From positions 287,860,265 to 287,924,264 of the forward strand of contig JAUMIR010000003.1 in the NCBI GenBank assembly GCA_030847615.1: a stretch of DNA of 64,000 nucleotides, given 5' to 3'. The notes under the pieces are model-generated. The model made no database searches. It was not told the DNA's origin and was given only the letters and a program-made list of their open reading frames with translations. How positions within the stretch are numbered: position 1 is the first letter of the stretch; every line of letters begins with the position of its first letter. Position numbers and translations under genes: made by a program. The DNA comes from Gambelia wislizenii (lineage: Eukaryota > Chordata > Lepidosauria > Squamata > Crotaphytidae). This document shows, in pieces, positions 11,329-23,534 of the stretch.

Positions 11329-11972
11329 GGAAATTATCACACAGTATCCTAGAAACTGGAACTGTCCTGCTACCCTGCCCACTGCTACATTCCCACCCCA
11401 CCCCCATCCCTGTAATGGTAGAAAAGAAATGTTCAGACACTTACCTTGCCGCACGATCTGGAGTGCTCCCCCTCTCCTTAGCAGTCCGGGTGTGAATGGA
11501 GCTGTCATAGAGCTCCTTTCACGTACCGGAAAGCAAATCCCACCTGTTCTCACAAGAGAACGATTGCACGGGTATTTTAAAAACAAAAAGAAAAATACAA
11601 GGAAAAAAGTGACAGCAAGCACAAAAACATACTCTACAGGTACAAAGCAAACTGGGGAGAGGGGGGAGGGTGACACTTACCTGGCTGTCCTGATTGTACC
11701 CGGAAGTCTTTGGCACGGACCTTCCAGTGATGTCACGTGCTGCTGGCATTACGCCAGCAGGACAGGTCATCTGTCCACTTGCTTGTCATTCCGTTATTAT
11801 AATAGAATGGGTTTCTTATTGGTGGCTTAAGGCGTGAATAAGAGGAAGCCCGGGAGGAACAGAAACAGAACTGGAACATCCCAGGACAGGGACAACATCA
11901 TGTGAAAAGGGAGCCTGATAGCGATCTCCTGTTGTCCCTGTCCTGGGATGTTTTGACTGTGTGATAATCTCC
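11329..11972. mobile_element. TIR element, long class (644 bp)
   Basis: Left end GGAAATTATCACACAGT pairs with right end ACTGTGTGATAATCTCC. The flanking triplets are TAC and TAT. The interior holds the AAAGCAAATCCCACCTG block, an A-rich stretch, the 'aaagtgacagcaagcacaaaaacac' block and a small CTGCTGGC/GCCAGCAG hairpin, all shared with the copies at 16.5, 39.5 and 51.1 kb. No transposase remains. Two long overlapping frames across its left edge (11035-11676 on -, 11201-11830 on +) span the junction with host DNA and are artefacts. Confidence 0.85.
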
Positions 11973-12629
11973 TATAACTCCCAGGTTGCTACAGTGAGCT
12001 TGGCCACTAGGCTAACCTCAGCAACAGCAAGGTGAGAATGTAATTCCCATTGATAAGTTGCATTTTCCTTCTGTTTCACAATCTGTTACATGCCATCTTT
12101 CTTTAACAGGCAGACAAATAAACCATGCTGAAGGCAGGAAGTTAATCAATTTAAATTGTGATGGACTTGCTAGACTCAAGATATATCCCAGATGATCTCA
12201 TAATCAGAGCTATTGAAAATGAAGCGAAGAAAATGTCTATTAGTCAAGCTGGGAATGGAAAAAATTCAGACTTTCATCTTCTTCCAGATATATTGCAAGA
12301 CAAATAGACAAAGGCAAAAATTGACCCAACTTTCCCATAACTAATTATATAATTTGACATGCTACTGTGGTAAAAAAAAATTAAATATAGCCTGTATGTT
12401 ATGTTAACAGGGGCAGAAAGTGTAACTTCATGATGATGGTTACAGTGGGCTAAATTGTCTTTATTTATTGTGGGGTTTTTTAAAAAAAGGTATATTTTAA
12501 CTCTATTCATAGTTTTATTATATTTCAACTTTTGTTATGTTTTAATGATGTGAACATTTATCTGTACCTGCTTTAATTCTGTACACCTCAGTGAGTGCCA
12601 AGGCTGAGAAAAAATGTGAGATATAAATA
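11973..12629. other. Unassigned sequence
   Basis: AT-rich sequence without a supported gene or recognised repeat. Confidence 0.45.
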
Positions 12630-12859
12630 CAGTTGTCCCTTCACATTCGCTGGGGTTTGGTTCCAGGACCTCCTGTGAATACCCAAATCCGAGAATACTC
12701 AAGTCCCATTTATATGCAATGGCATAGCAAAATGGTGTCCTTATATAACACGGCAAAATCAAGGTTTGCTATTTGGATTATTATTTTTTTAAGAATATTT
12801 TCAAGCCATGAATACTTAAATCCATGAATACCAAATCCATGGATATGGAGGGACAACTG
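12630..12859. mobile_element. Tigger-like (Tc1/mariner) element, 230 bp
   Basis: The ends CAGTTGTCCCTTCA and GAGGGACAACTG are inverted repeats flanked by TA on both sides (12628-12629 and 12860-12861), the target duplication of Tc1/mariner elements. The interior 'ggggtttggttccagg...' and 'gaatacccaaatccg' blocks and the whole length match the copy at 50019-50248 in the opposite orientation. It is non-autonomous. Confidence 0.85.
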
Positions 12860-12861
12860 TA

Positions 12862-13323
12862 TCATCAGCAGCATCACCAAACTGTTAGTCCCAGCTGGAA
12901 CAGAGCCATTGAGTCAATAGGAGTTGCATAAGCACTGAGTTAACAAGTCCCAATCACCCCATTGTTACTCATTCTAGCTGTGACTATGCTGTGGCTGTGA
13001 TAACATTTTCCATCCTAGGCAATATTCTGGATATCATTATTGAAGTCAAGGAAATTACTGGCTTATGACTGAAGTCAAGGTTTATTATTTCCTTATGATC
13101 CTTCTGCATTTTCATTATGTCCTGTTACATAAATAACTATGTTAAGAGAATCATTTTTGGAGTTACATTTAACTGGTTGGTTGGAAGAAAGCTATTAACT
13201 GCAAAAGCCTAAAAGCAATGGAAGGTACTGGCACTGATGGATGGAAACTAAAATGAAGGGACTTTTTTTTGTCAGATTAATGGATTTGTTAAACTTAGAC
13301 ATGGTCAAGACCATGGAAAGTTT

Positions 13324-13361
<38 letters not shown>

Positions 13362-13594
13362 TTCATTTCTACAGGAGAAAATACTGAGATACTTTTTTTA
13401 AAAAAATTCTTTCTGTAATTATACTTCTGTGGTTTGACAGATATATTACTGAAATATGAAAATAGAAAAAATTTAAATATTACCAATATATGGCATAGTG
13501 CTATTATTACTACTGAATGCATCACCTAGTTAAACATTCCAAAAGGCACTGAAAAAACAGTCCTAGTCCAGAAGATTTACAGTCCACATTAAGG
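12862..13594. other. Unassigned sequence with (TTA)n
   Basis: A (TTA)n run lies at about 13325-13362. I see nothing else that can be named. Confidence 0.5.
13325..13362 (+). repeat. (TTA)n microsatellite
   Basis: About twelve to thirteen perfect TTA units. Confidence 0.95.
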
Positions 13595-13897
13595 GGACAT
13601 TATCAGATGTGGCAAAAACCACATCAGAAGAACGATACAAAAACTGAAACAGGTGACATTACCAGATGATGACATCCTTCAGTGTTCCAGGGGTGTAGTG
13701 CAGGCATGAATAAGATGTCCCTTTTTATTGGCAGCTTAGCCCTGACAATATAAAAATGAAGCCTCATGTGCACCAGCACCTCACCCTGGGTATGGCTGAG
13801 CACATGGGCATCTGATAATGTCACCTTTCCTGTTCTCATTGTGTTCTTCTGATGTGGTTTGGGACATTTTTTTGCCATGTTTCACCACGTCTGATCC
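13595..13897. mobile_element. TIR foldback element, short class (~303 bp)
   Basis: The left end GGACATTATCAGATGTGG and the right part CCACGTCTGATCC fit the short-class TIR, with about 5 bp lost from the right terminus. The arms are complementary over most of the length: the left 'aggtgacattaccagatgatg' block pairs with the right 'catctgataatgtcacct' block. The centre holds 'ccctttttattggcagcttagccc', as in the 44.6 and 52.7 kb copies. Confidence 0.75.
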
Positions 13898-15258
13898 TAA
13901 GATTCAGTACATTGCCTGAGAGGAACCATCAACTTCTATTCCCAGGCTTGAAGTAAACATGGATGTGTTTTAGTGACATATCTTCATAGCAAAGGAACTT
14001 GGGAGAAGACTTGGGAGAAATGTAGCACTTTTCTATAAGATGGCATCTCTTGCAATGGTGATAATTCCAAAATAAACCAGAGAGACCTCACACAGAGTCA
14101 ACAAAGCAGCTAAGGGGATGATACCCTAAGAGGTGGGGGGATGCGTTAGAGCCCCTCCCATGATGCCAAAATCTCTGTTATTTTCTGGGGGAATTATTAG
14201 CTCAAATGGAAGCCTGCAGAGATGGGTAACTTTGGGGATCTTTTCATCTATGTATATCAGTACTAACTGTAGAGAGCACTCCTGTTTAAAGTGAAATAAA
14301 GTATTTTTATTGTAAATAACACAAAGTGAACTCACACACGCAACACACATTCCTAAGAACCACACACAGCTATAGAGGAATAAGGCAGAAAGATTGGATA
14401 GAGGGAGAGATTTGGGAATATAGGGCAATAGTTACCAATCTTGAAGAGCAGAGCTTCATTCAGTGAGGATACTCAGGCAGGTATCTGAGTGTGGCACAGG
14501 AGGCTCCAATCCAGGGTGCGCTGAGAAAGAGAGTGGCCAGGTTTATCCACCGTGGCACACCTTTCTATTGTCAGGGGACTAATATTTATACCTTATTTCA
14601 TATCCTGAAGAGCTACTCTGGTTAGGAGAAAGCCTGGATGGCTTTCCCACGGGATAGACAAAGGAAAGTGAAACTCGACTGATCGTGTTAATGGCTGGGA
14701 GATAGAAATTGATGGGTTTCCAACAACCTCACAAGGTCAGACAGGAGATGGTATAGGAGAGACTTCTGTAGGAAGAGATTTGGGAATGGTCACTTAATTG
14801 TTGGATTGAATGAATCATTGCTGAGGTCTCCAGGGCTGGAAGAAAGGATTAACACATACCTCCTTAATGACTGTGTATACTAAGGGGCTTCCACACAATC
14901 CTAATATGGGCTTTCTTGTCATAAAATTTCTAAGACACATCCCAGGTCATTGTGAGACCCAACTGACTCTTTTGGTTTGCCCCAGCCAACCTGATCTTCA
15001 AAAGTTCCCAATACTTCCAATTATGAGTTATTATGGGGAGGGGGTAGTAGGGCATACTAACTGATTTTGGTAGATTAATCTTGCTAATAGAAAGTAGGGA
15101 GGCAAGAAAGCATGCAGTGATTCAGTTGTGCAGAATTTTTTCTGCATAAGTTCAAAGGTATTTAAAAACATTTCTGATTAAGCACTGTCCACCCTTGCTT
15201 CAGTGACTGATCTTCATAGTCAGTAAGTACCATCCAACATTTCACAGTAGAAAACTGG
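13898..15258. other. Unassigned sequence, possibly an old retroelement remnant
   Basis: No family is recognised. A AATAAAG signal at about 14294 followed by T-rich sequence suggests a poly(A) site on the plus strand, but no ends, primer-binding site or coding region support an LTR call. Confidence 0.35.
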
Positions 15259-15266
15259 GTCACATG

Positions 15267-16242
15267 TAGGGTTGCCATATGTCCCAGAAAACCAGGAAAA
15301 TCCCCGGACTGAAGGGACAAAAAAATGTCCCCACCGGCTGGGCCAGTTGAAGCAGCAGATCCCAGATTCCTCCTCAGTTGGAGCACAGGCCAAGAGATTT
15401 CCAGCATTTTTAATGGTTATGTAGAAGAGGGTATTTTAGTAGGCCTTGTTTGTCTTGCAACCAGGGAATAAGCAACCCCTGCTGGAATTTCCTTTTCTGC
15501 ACAACCATTGAAAGTGCTGGAACACTCTCCAGATTTTAGTTGGACAACCCTAATTTTCAGTGGGCAGAAAACCTGCCCTAGCTTGTCTGCAGTTATATCT
15601 GCAAAAATAGTTTGTTTTTTTAAGCATTATACAAATCAGGGTGTGGAGTGAGGGAGAACGGCTTTCTGTATACCAGCAACAAGGTGTAAATATTATAGAC
15701 TATGTTCAAGTTTTGTTTGTTTGTGTGTTTTTTTTTTAAAAAAGTAGGGGTACCAACTCTGTGTTTAGAGGCAGAATGTACACAATTTGGAGGCAGCTGT
15801 GACTCTCATTGGCAGGAGTTAGGCCTATTGAAGGTGATGGCCATGCTGGCTGGGAGGATTTTGGGGGCTGCAGTCCAAATAAATAATTTTTCCATGCTGT
15901 GGCCAAACAACAGGAAAGACATTGGTTTTGTGCCATCTTTGTGAACTTCCAGAGATTTACATTGGCAAGGAACAAGCAATACCTGCTCTGCAACACCAGG
16001 ACCCACTGTATCTTTTTATTGTTGTACTTATAAAGCACCATGTAAATTGATGGTGTGATTATAAATAGATGATGTTGATGATGATGATGATGATGAAAAC
16101 TACTACTACTGAAATATGTAATAAAACATTATTAAATGTCAAAGTCTGGTTTGTTTGGGGGGAGGGGTTTGCCGATAATCCATTCAATCCAGTCCTGTAT
16201 ACTTTTGTCCCAGTTTTATGGAAGAGAGTTATGGCAACCCTA
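15267..16242. mobile_element. Non-autonomous hAT element (976 bp)
   Basis: The left end TAGGGTTGCCATA and the right end TATGGCAACCCTA are inverted repeats. The 8-bp flanks are GTCACATG (15259-15266) and GGCACATG (16243-16250), seven of eight matching, which is the hAT target-duplication length. No transposase frame is visible. A LINE-type tail ending in (GAT)n lies inside near 16018-16108, so the element is partly composite or carries a nested insertion. Confidence 0.8.
16018..16108 (+). repeat. L2-type tail with (GAT)n
   Basis: The 'cttataaagcaccatgtaaattgatgg' segment resembles an L2 3' tail and runs into GATGATGATG repeats. It sits inside the hAT element. Confidence 0.55.
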
Positions 16243-16504
16243 GGCACATGTGGAGGAGGAGAGAGAAACTGAGACATTTTAAAAGCAGCTGAAAAAGTGA
16301 GATCACAGAGGATTAATCAGGACTGTCCCTGCCAATCTGGGACATTTGTTGCACTTGTAGTGGATCAGTGTTCTTTGGCTAAAGTAAAGACTTTTTTTTT
16401 TAATTAACATCACTCATTATTCTTTAATACATAAGGCATATGAAGGGCATGTGATCAACATAGGAATTGAAAAGGTTGGGAGGGAGTTTAAAAAAGAGAA
16501 GATA

Positions 16505-17149
16505 GGAGATTATCAGATGGGACCCAGTTGTCAGTTGTCCCTGTCTCACTACCCCACCACCACCGCCATTAGACTCCCACCCCACTCCTGTCCCTCTCCC
16601 AAAACTATTTAAAAAATACAATTGCTTTGCCACGCTATAAAGAATCCTCCCCCTCCCTTCAGCAGTCAGGGTGTGAATGGAGCTGTCACAAAGCTCCATT
16701 AACATCCCAGAAAGCAAATCCCATTCATTCTCACGAGAGAACAATCACACAGGGATTTTAAAAAGAAAAAGAAAAGAAAATAAGTGACAGCAAACACAAA
16801 AACACACTCAATGCTTTAAAAGGAACATGGGGAGGGGGGAAGGGTTTCACTTACCTCCTCGTCCTGATCTCAACCGGAAGTGCTTTGCAGAATTCAGAAG
16901 GGACCTCCCACTGTGGCTGGCATCGCGCCAGCATGACAGGGCCTTTTCAAATGCCTGGTATTCCATGACAGAGATGGAACGAGCAACTTATTCACAACTT
17001 AAATCATGAATAAGAGAAAGCAGGCGGGGGGGGGGATGGAAGAGGAACAGATACTTGGCACCACAGGGATGAAGTTGTGTAAACAGGAAGCCCTTTGGCA
17101 ATCTCCTGTTGTCCCTGTGGTGGGATAAAAAGGCTGTCTGATAATCTCC
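16505..17149. mobile_element. TIR element, long class (645 bp)
   Basis: The ends GGAGATTATCAGATGG and TGTCTGATAATCTCC are inverted repeats with an exact ATA triplet on both sides (16502-16504 and 17150-17152). The interior parallels the 11.3-kb copy: 'gtgaatggagctgtca', 'aaagcaaatcccattcattctcacgagag', the 'aagtgacagcaaacacaaaaacacac' block and ACTTACC at 16849. Confidence 0.9.
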
Positions 17150-18272
17150 ATAGTCTCTCTTGAGGATTTATATAGTTGCTTGCAATTTCAGATTCTTTTT
17201 TGGGATGTTGCTTTGGACGCTGCTTGGCGATGTGCCTATGGAGGCTATCGTAAGAAGCTCCTGGTCAATAATTGTCACCACACCAATGCCTTCAGTAGTT
17301 CTGAATGAAGTTGAAAACACACTACACTTAAAAATGAGCCCTTAGAGCTAGATAAGAAAGTTAAAAGGGATATGTGCTGTTCTGTTCAAAATGACTGAGC
17401 TAAGGTTAATGAATAATTCAACTTTATATCTGAAATAGCAAAGGTCTCATGGATGTTAGTATTTCATGACCTGCACAATTCATCCACTGGTTCTTTAGAT
17501 ACTGCCTATTTCAAACATGAACTCAGCACATGGAATTATATCCTGGACTATTAAAAATGGTAGAGTTTCCTGTGGTTCATAAAAAGTAATGGAAATAAGA
17601 TTTCAGTTACAAAAGGGGAGTTGGTGTTTCCAGATGCTGGAGATACAAACACTTCCTGCTTAAGCCCTCTATTGCACTATGACATAAAAATATTCCTCTT
17701 CCAACGTTTGTTTGAGGCTAGGTTTTAAAAGTTTGGAAACTCAAGTAATTTTCCAGATTAGAAATTGGGCTGCAAGGACAGAGTCTCTTGCACAATATTT
17801 CCTGGATATGGCCAAGCCTGAAATATCACAAAAGTATTCTTCCTTCCTCTCTCATTTGCAGTATTTGGATACATCTGTTTCTGATCTTAAGTAAGACCAG
17901 GAAGTGAAGATGCACAGGAAGATTAAATGCAACAGAGAAAGAGAGAATGTTGTGTTATTTTGCTATGAAAACAGCTGATCAGTTACTGGTGGGGCAGAGG
18001 GGCTGAAACAGAATCTCCGGGAAGGTAATCTACATCCCATCCTATGATTTAGAGTTAATTGTTCATATTAGATGGAAAAATGATGATGGCAGCCAAGTAT
18101 GGTAGGGAAGTCAGATTGAGAGTGCCATCCTACTACCATCTTTCTAAGATAGGCAACAGAACATTCTGATCAAGCTCTATACCAATGGTGACCAAAGTAT
18201 GACCCTCCAGTTGCTATTGTACTGCAGTTCCCATCAGCACTAGGTAGATAGCCAATGGTGGGGGATTCTGTG
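17150..18272. other. Unassigned sequence
   Basis: Contains a weak exon-like segment (see rejected items, 17192-17249) and a fragment of a common foldback repeat near 18180-18260. No gene is supported. Confidence 0.4.
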
Positions 18273-18350
18273 CAATCTTTAAACAGAGGCTGGACAGCCT
18301 TAGTTGTGTATTCCTGCAGACCATTCCAATTCTATGATTCCATAATTCGA
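18273..18350 (+). mobile_element. CR1 LINE 3' tail
   Basis: The 'ctttaaacagaggctggac' block runs to the CR1 terminus 'ccaattctatgattccata'. Only about 80 bp remain. Confidence 0.8.
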
Positions 18351-19880
18351 TCATCACTAGAACAATATCTGGATGTCAAGGCTTGGTTCACCCTGCTATG
18401 TACAGTTTCAACTAGACCTAATGTGACACTAGGAGGTTAACCAACCAGAATCCCTTATCTTCTCTCCCCTAGATGTGTGCCTGAAATTGTTTTCCATTTC
18501 ATTATTTTGTAGTTCCTAGTTTCTTGTTTGGGATGAGTTTAATGTCCTAACCTTCAAATTGACCACTAAAGATAATATGTTCCTCATACATTATGGAGAT
18601 TGTCCCCTACACACTGGTGTATGTTATTGTCCCTCTAAAAAGCCCATTTGAGTACCATACTCGCAAATGGCCAGACCTGTCTATCATAACCAACTGGCCA
18701 GATCTCCCCAACTGACAGTGCTCTCTGTGCTTGTGCATTACTTGGGATTCTCAACTGGATATGTTTAATATCCCCTTTGGTTATATCTGGACTACTGGCT
18801 TCTGGTAATAGATTCTGGACTGGCTAAGAGCTTGGTACTCTGCCTCCCTTCATATTCTGTGAATTTCCTGGATTAATTGTGTATGGCTTGAACTGGCTTG
18901 AATCACCTGTGGCTCCTTCCCCTGTGATAACCTTTCTCTCTAGGCACTTCTTGGCTATAGGTATAAGACAGTAGAGGTGGATGAGGAATGAAAGAAAGCC
19001 CTCTCAGCCACTCCCTAGAAATCCTTTTCCTACTAGTTGACAGGTGGCCAGATGTCTCTCCTCCTTCCCCACATGAAGCAGAGGGAGTTCCAAATGAGAA
19101 GGGTCCAAATGGTTTTCCTTCCTCACAGATAGCACTTTCAGGGGCTTTGGGAAGGGAAGGGGTGGGAAAAGTCAACGGGAAGCCTCCAGTGAGCGAAACT
19201 ACAACCCTTGGTGGGCCAGATTAGGCTTGAAGACCAGCAGTTCTGTCTGCCTGCAGTACAACCTCTTGCAAAGTACTACCCAGCCTTGTTCTTGTTACCC
19301 ATTACTCATAACTTTGGGGGCACTGGTTATTTGCAGAACAGAGAAATTAGGACTTTCACTACTGGAGTCTTTCCAAACAGTATGAATCACAGATGAGAGC
19401 TAAGCACACAACACAGCCAGATGAAACCAAAGAATGTAATCTCTGGATATAAGCATATCATCGAGTTCAGCTATTGGTATTCAAGGCTTTAGTGAAACAA
19501 CAATTCCTGTGTTATATGCTGAAAAAACAAACCTGTCCTATTCTGATTGCAATCTGCATGTATAACTTCCACTCATAAATAGATCCTTTTATACTCAACA
19601 TCTGTGGGAAAGGCTGCTTCCCAAGCTGGCCTCATGCCTGCCAAATAAAACCCAGAGGAAATTGCCCAAGCTGTTCTGAACACTATTGTGAGAGAGGTCA
19701 AGGTTTAGGAATGACCTTTGATCCAACGACCTTTGATTCCACATCTGAACTCCATGAATGGTGAAGGTTTAAGAGGACTGGGAGGATGACCTATAGCAAG
19801 ACCCAAAAAGGCTACTTCATTTTAATAAGTGGCCTCATGGCTATTAACAGTTTGTCAGGCTATTCCTGGAAAACATTGTT
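18351..19880. other. Unassigned sequence
   Basis: Several frames of 60-90 codons overlap on both strands at 18.9-19.4 kb without family motifs. I see no convincing gene. Confidence 0.4.
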
Positions 19881-20826
19881 TGTTTTGCTGTTAACTGCCC
19901 TCAAGTTGACCTCAACTCATGGCAACTCTATGAATGAGACATCTCCAAAACACCCTATCCTTAACAGCTCTTCAGATACTGCACACTCAGGGCCATGGCC
20001 TCCTTGATTGAGTCTATTCATCTGGCATGCAGTCTTCTCTTCCTACTGCCTTCTACCTTTCCAAGCATTATTGTCTTTTCTAGTGAGTCATGCCTTCTCA
20101 TGATGTGGCCAAAGTATGATAACCTCAATTTAGTCATTTGGCTTCTAGGGAAAGTTCAGCCTTGATTTGTTCTAGGACCCATTTGTTTGTCTTTTTAGCC
20201 ATCCGTGGTTTCCACAGAACTCTTCTCCAGCACCACATCTCAAAAGAGCAGCCTTCTTTACTGCCCAGCTCTCCCCATACATAGTAATAGCAAATATGAT
20301 TGCATGAACAATCCTAACTTTAGTGTCCAGTTATAAATATTTGTACTTCAGCATCTTATCTAGTTCTTTCATAGCTGCCCTGCCCACTCTTGGCTAAATA
20401 CACTACACAAATAATCCAGTTTGAAACTGTTTGAAACTGGGGGGTTGATTACACGGGCAAATATTCTTCTAAATATACCGCTAAGATAGCTCATAGCTCC
20501 CACGGATCACAGCACAGCATTTCCTCATTCAGAAGGGGGGAAGGTAAAACACCCAAATATAGCGTGCCAGGGGATGTCGCTACTTTTGCCAGTATATTTG
20601 CAATGTAGCGCTTTATTGGCAGTGTAAACTACCATTCCGTTAAGGGCTGCCGCAGATCTTTACTGTGATTGGTTGCTATGATGTAAGGGGTGGGCTTAAA
20701 AGAGAGGGACTGCGTTCAGTAGCATCAGGAAACTTTGAAAAATCCTCTCTGCTATTTTACAAAAGGTCTGCCAAGAAAAAGGATTCCCAAGACTTTTCAG
20801 TCATAAAGTTCCCATCTGTCAGCTCT

Positions 20827-20876
20827 GCTTGGGGGAGGGAGAGAGGGGGGGGGAGGGGGGAATGAGGGAGGGAGAG
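20827..20876 (+). repeat. G-rich tract
   Basis: Several runs of three or more G (GGGGGAGGGAG, then a run of nine or ten G, then GGGGGG) lie within 50 bp. Spacing is suitable for G-quadruplex formation on the plus strand. Confidence 0.8.
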
Positions 20877-21042
20877 TAAAAAATCCTCTGCTATTTTGCA
20901 AGTCTGTGAACCCTGACTAAACAAATCGTGCTGGAAAAACTTGTGATAGGTTCACCTTAGGATCCATGGCATGGCAGCAAGGTCTTTCAGCAGAGAGATT
21001 ACTGTCCCTCTGCTTCAGGGAGTAAGTTCATTTACAGGCAGA

Positions 21043-21044
21043 TT

Positions 21045-21076
<32 letters not shown>
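21043..21076 (+). repeat. (GA)n microsatellite
   Basis: A GA dinucleotide run inside the TIR element. Confidence 0.95.
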
Positions 21077-21077
<1 letters not shown>

Positions 21078-21360
21078 ACTTCTTTGATCTTCCCCCTGCT
21101 ATTTTGGCAGTCTGTGAGTCTTTAGCTCGGAAATGCAAGGCTTCAAAGGAGGGTCTATGCCCTTCCCCATACAGCCTTTGTCTGCTTGGGAGGCCACCCC
21201 CCACACACTTTCTCAAGTCTGAATGAAAAAGTGGCATAATTAGAAAAAAAAACCTGACTGGCACAGATGCGGAAAAGAATTAAAGCGCAAGTTGCTGCAA
21301 TAAATCTGCTGTGTAAACCAGCCCTGGGTTATTCACAGGTTTGAAACTGAATTATTTGCC

Positions 21361-21675
21361 ATGTCTACTTCCTATACCAGTGGCTATTATGCCACCGCCA
21401 GCATAGCTCAAAACATCATTAGGGTACGCAAGCCTCTCTCCCACGACAAACATCGGGAGGCATGGAGACGCACTATCCACAATGCTGCAGCCTTATTTGA
21501 GAACTCACGCCAAACAAGTCTTGAAGAGAAACGACAACGCAGAAAGAATCACAACCCAAAAACATCACCCAAGGAGACCTTCTGCTGTGCTTTTTGCAAC
21601 CGGACTTGTTTATCTCGGATTGGCCTTTTTAGTCATCAGTGCGCTTGCAGAAAGCGCAGGATGTGTCCTTCCTGA
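21361..21675 (+). pseudogene. LINE-type ORF2 C-terminal fragment with C2HC/C2H2 motif
   Basis: The 104-codon frame starts with an ATG by chance and then reads a region rich in basic residues (HREAWRRTIHNAAALFENSR, then EEKRQRRK) that leads into CCAFCNRTCLSRIGLFSH, with Cys residues spaced as in a zinc knuckle and a further His and Cys. This arrangement is typical of the C-terminus of several LINE reverse-transcriptase proteins. The rest of such a protein is absent. It lies inside the TIR element, so it is probably a captured or nested fragment. The exact LINE clade is not identified. Confidence 0.5.
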
Positions 21676-23485
21676 ATCTTCGTTTGCGAAGAAAAGCCAG
21701 AGAGAGAGAGACTTCCTATGGAATCCTGGGATTTGTAGTTTGGTGAGGCACCAGCACTCTTTGACAGAGAATCATAAAAACCTTGTAAAACTACAAATTC
21801 CAGGATTCCATAGGAATAAGCCATGGCAAATAGTCCAGTTTCAAACTAGATTACTTGTGTAGTGTGAATTTGGCCATAGCCTTCTTCTGATTTCTTGACC
21901 GCAGTCTCCGATCAATGATTGATCCATGGTATGGGAAGTCTTTATTTCAATTTTCTCATTGTCTACATTGAATTTGTGTAAATCGTCATTGATCATTATG
22001 TTTGTTTTCTTAATGTTCAATAGTAAACCTGCCCTAGCACTTTCTTCTTTGACTTTCTTTAGTAGTTGTTCCAAGTCTTTGTTATTTTCTCCTAGTATTA
22101 CGGTGTCATCTACTTACAGTATCTCAGATCGTTGATATTCCTTCCTCTGATCTTCACTCCTTCTTCCTCTGAATTTAAACCTGCTCTGCATGCGATATTT
22201 TCTGCATACAAATTGAACAAGTAGGGTGATAGAATGCAACCTTGCCTGCCCTCCTTTCTAATTGGGAACCATTCTGTTTCTCCATATTCTGTTCTAATAG
22301 TAGCCGCTTGTCCTGAGTACAGGTTTCACATCAGGACAATCAAATGTAGTGGCATACCCTTTTCTTTAAGATCAATCCATAGCTTTTTATGATCTATGCA
22401 GTCAAAGGCTTTGCTATAGTCTATAAAGTACATGCTGATTTTCTTCTGGAATTCTTTGGTGTGCTCCATTATCTAACATATCTTTGCAATGTGATTCCTA
22501 GTGCCTCTTCCTTTCCTGAACCCAGCTTGCACCTCTGGAATTTCTCATTCCATAGGAGTCTTTGCTGTAGAATTTTGAGCATGACTGCTTGCATGGGAGA
22601 TTAATGCAATGGTCCTGTAATTACTGCAGTCTTTTGTGTCTTCTTTTTGGGGGATAGGAATGTTTCCAGTCTGTGGGCCATTGTTTTGTTTTCCATATTT
22701 GTTGGCAGATTTCAGTTGGAACCATTTCAGTTGATTCTGTCTCTTACTGTAGTTCTATTGACATGTCATCTCTTTCTGGTGATTTATCCCCCCTGATTGT
22801 TCTGAGTGCAGCTTTCACTTCACTTTCAAAAATGTGGGGTTTATTTTCTTCCCATGTGCAATTCTTCCTCCCACGTGCCACTCATACTTTCATCTCTTTA
22901 TATAGCTCATCTGTGTATTGCTTCCATCATCTTCTTATTTTATCTTGGTCATGTATTATATTTCTCTGCTGATTGTAGAGAAAACCCACCCTTGGTTTAG
23001 ATTTCCACTTGCTTTTCCAGGTCTTATGGAAGAGGTCTCTTGTTCTTCCTTTTTTGTTATTGTTGCTGTCTTCTACTTCTCTGCAATGATTATTATAGTA
23101 ATTTTCTTTATCCTTGCATGCTAATAATTGAACATTGGATTCATGGTTCTAGCTCTGTTCCTGACCTCCTTTTCTTTTGCTCCTTGTCTGTCCTTTACTG
23201 CTTGAAGCATTTCATCTGTCATTCATTGATTCTTCTCTTTCTTTTTGGCTACAGATAGCTTTTTTCTGCATTCTTCCTTGACTATGTCCCTGGCTTCTGT
23301 CCATAGTTCATCTGGTTCCCAATCAATTAGGCTTAATAGTGCAAATCTATTTTTCACATTATCTTTACATTCTGCTGGGATGTTCTTCAGGTTGCATTTC
23401 AGCATGATGATTGGTTTAGTGTTCTTTAGCTTTATTTTAATTTTTTTATATTAGTAGTTCATGGTCTGTGCCACAGTCAGTGCCT

Positions 23486-23487
<2 letters not shown>

Positions 23488-23532
<45 letters not shown>
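23488..23532 (+). repeat. (CT)n microsatellite within BovB
   Basis: About twenty CT units interrupt the BovB-derived sequence. Confidence 0.95.

Positions 23533-23534
<2 letters not shown>

Larger units (their letters stand above)
20392..21875. mobile_element. TIR element inserted in BovB (1.48 kb)
   Basis: The left end GGCTAAATACACTACACAA and the right end TAGTGTGAATTTGGCC are imperfect inverted repeats, extended inward by AATCCAGTTTGAAACT on the left and AGTTTCAAACTAGATTAC on the right. It interrupts BovB between two segments that are adjacent in intact copies. Flanking triplets (CTT, ATA) do not match cleanly. The right end shares its internal foldback ('ggaatcctgggatttgtag' and 'ctacaaattccaggattcc') with the 214-bp element at 63.5 kb. 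An inner inverted pair (TTTGAAACTGAATTATTTGCC at 21341 and its partner at 21826) suggests a nested subunit. Confidence 0.7.

Noticed and set aside
11035..11830. Two long overlapping frames on opposite strands (213 and 209 codons)
   Set aside because: They cross the left boundary of the TIR element at 11329 and continue into unrelated DNA, so they cannot be one ancestral gene. No motif is recognisable.
13898..14860. Possible LTR
   Set aside because: Only a poly(A)-type signal is visible; no paired repeats, primer site or pol sequence.
17192..17249. 58-nt exon-like segment on +
   Set aside because: Weak pyrimidine tract, very short, and several frames open; splice motifs could pair by chance.
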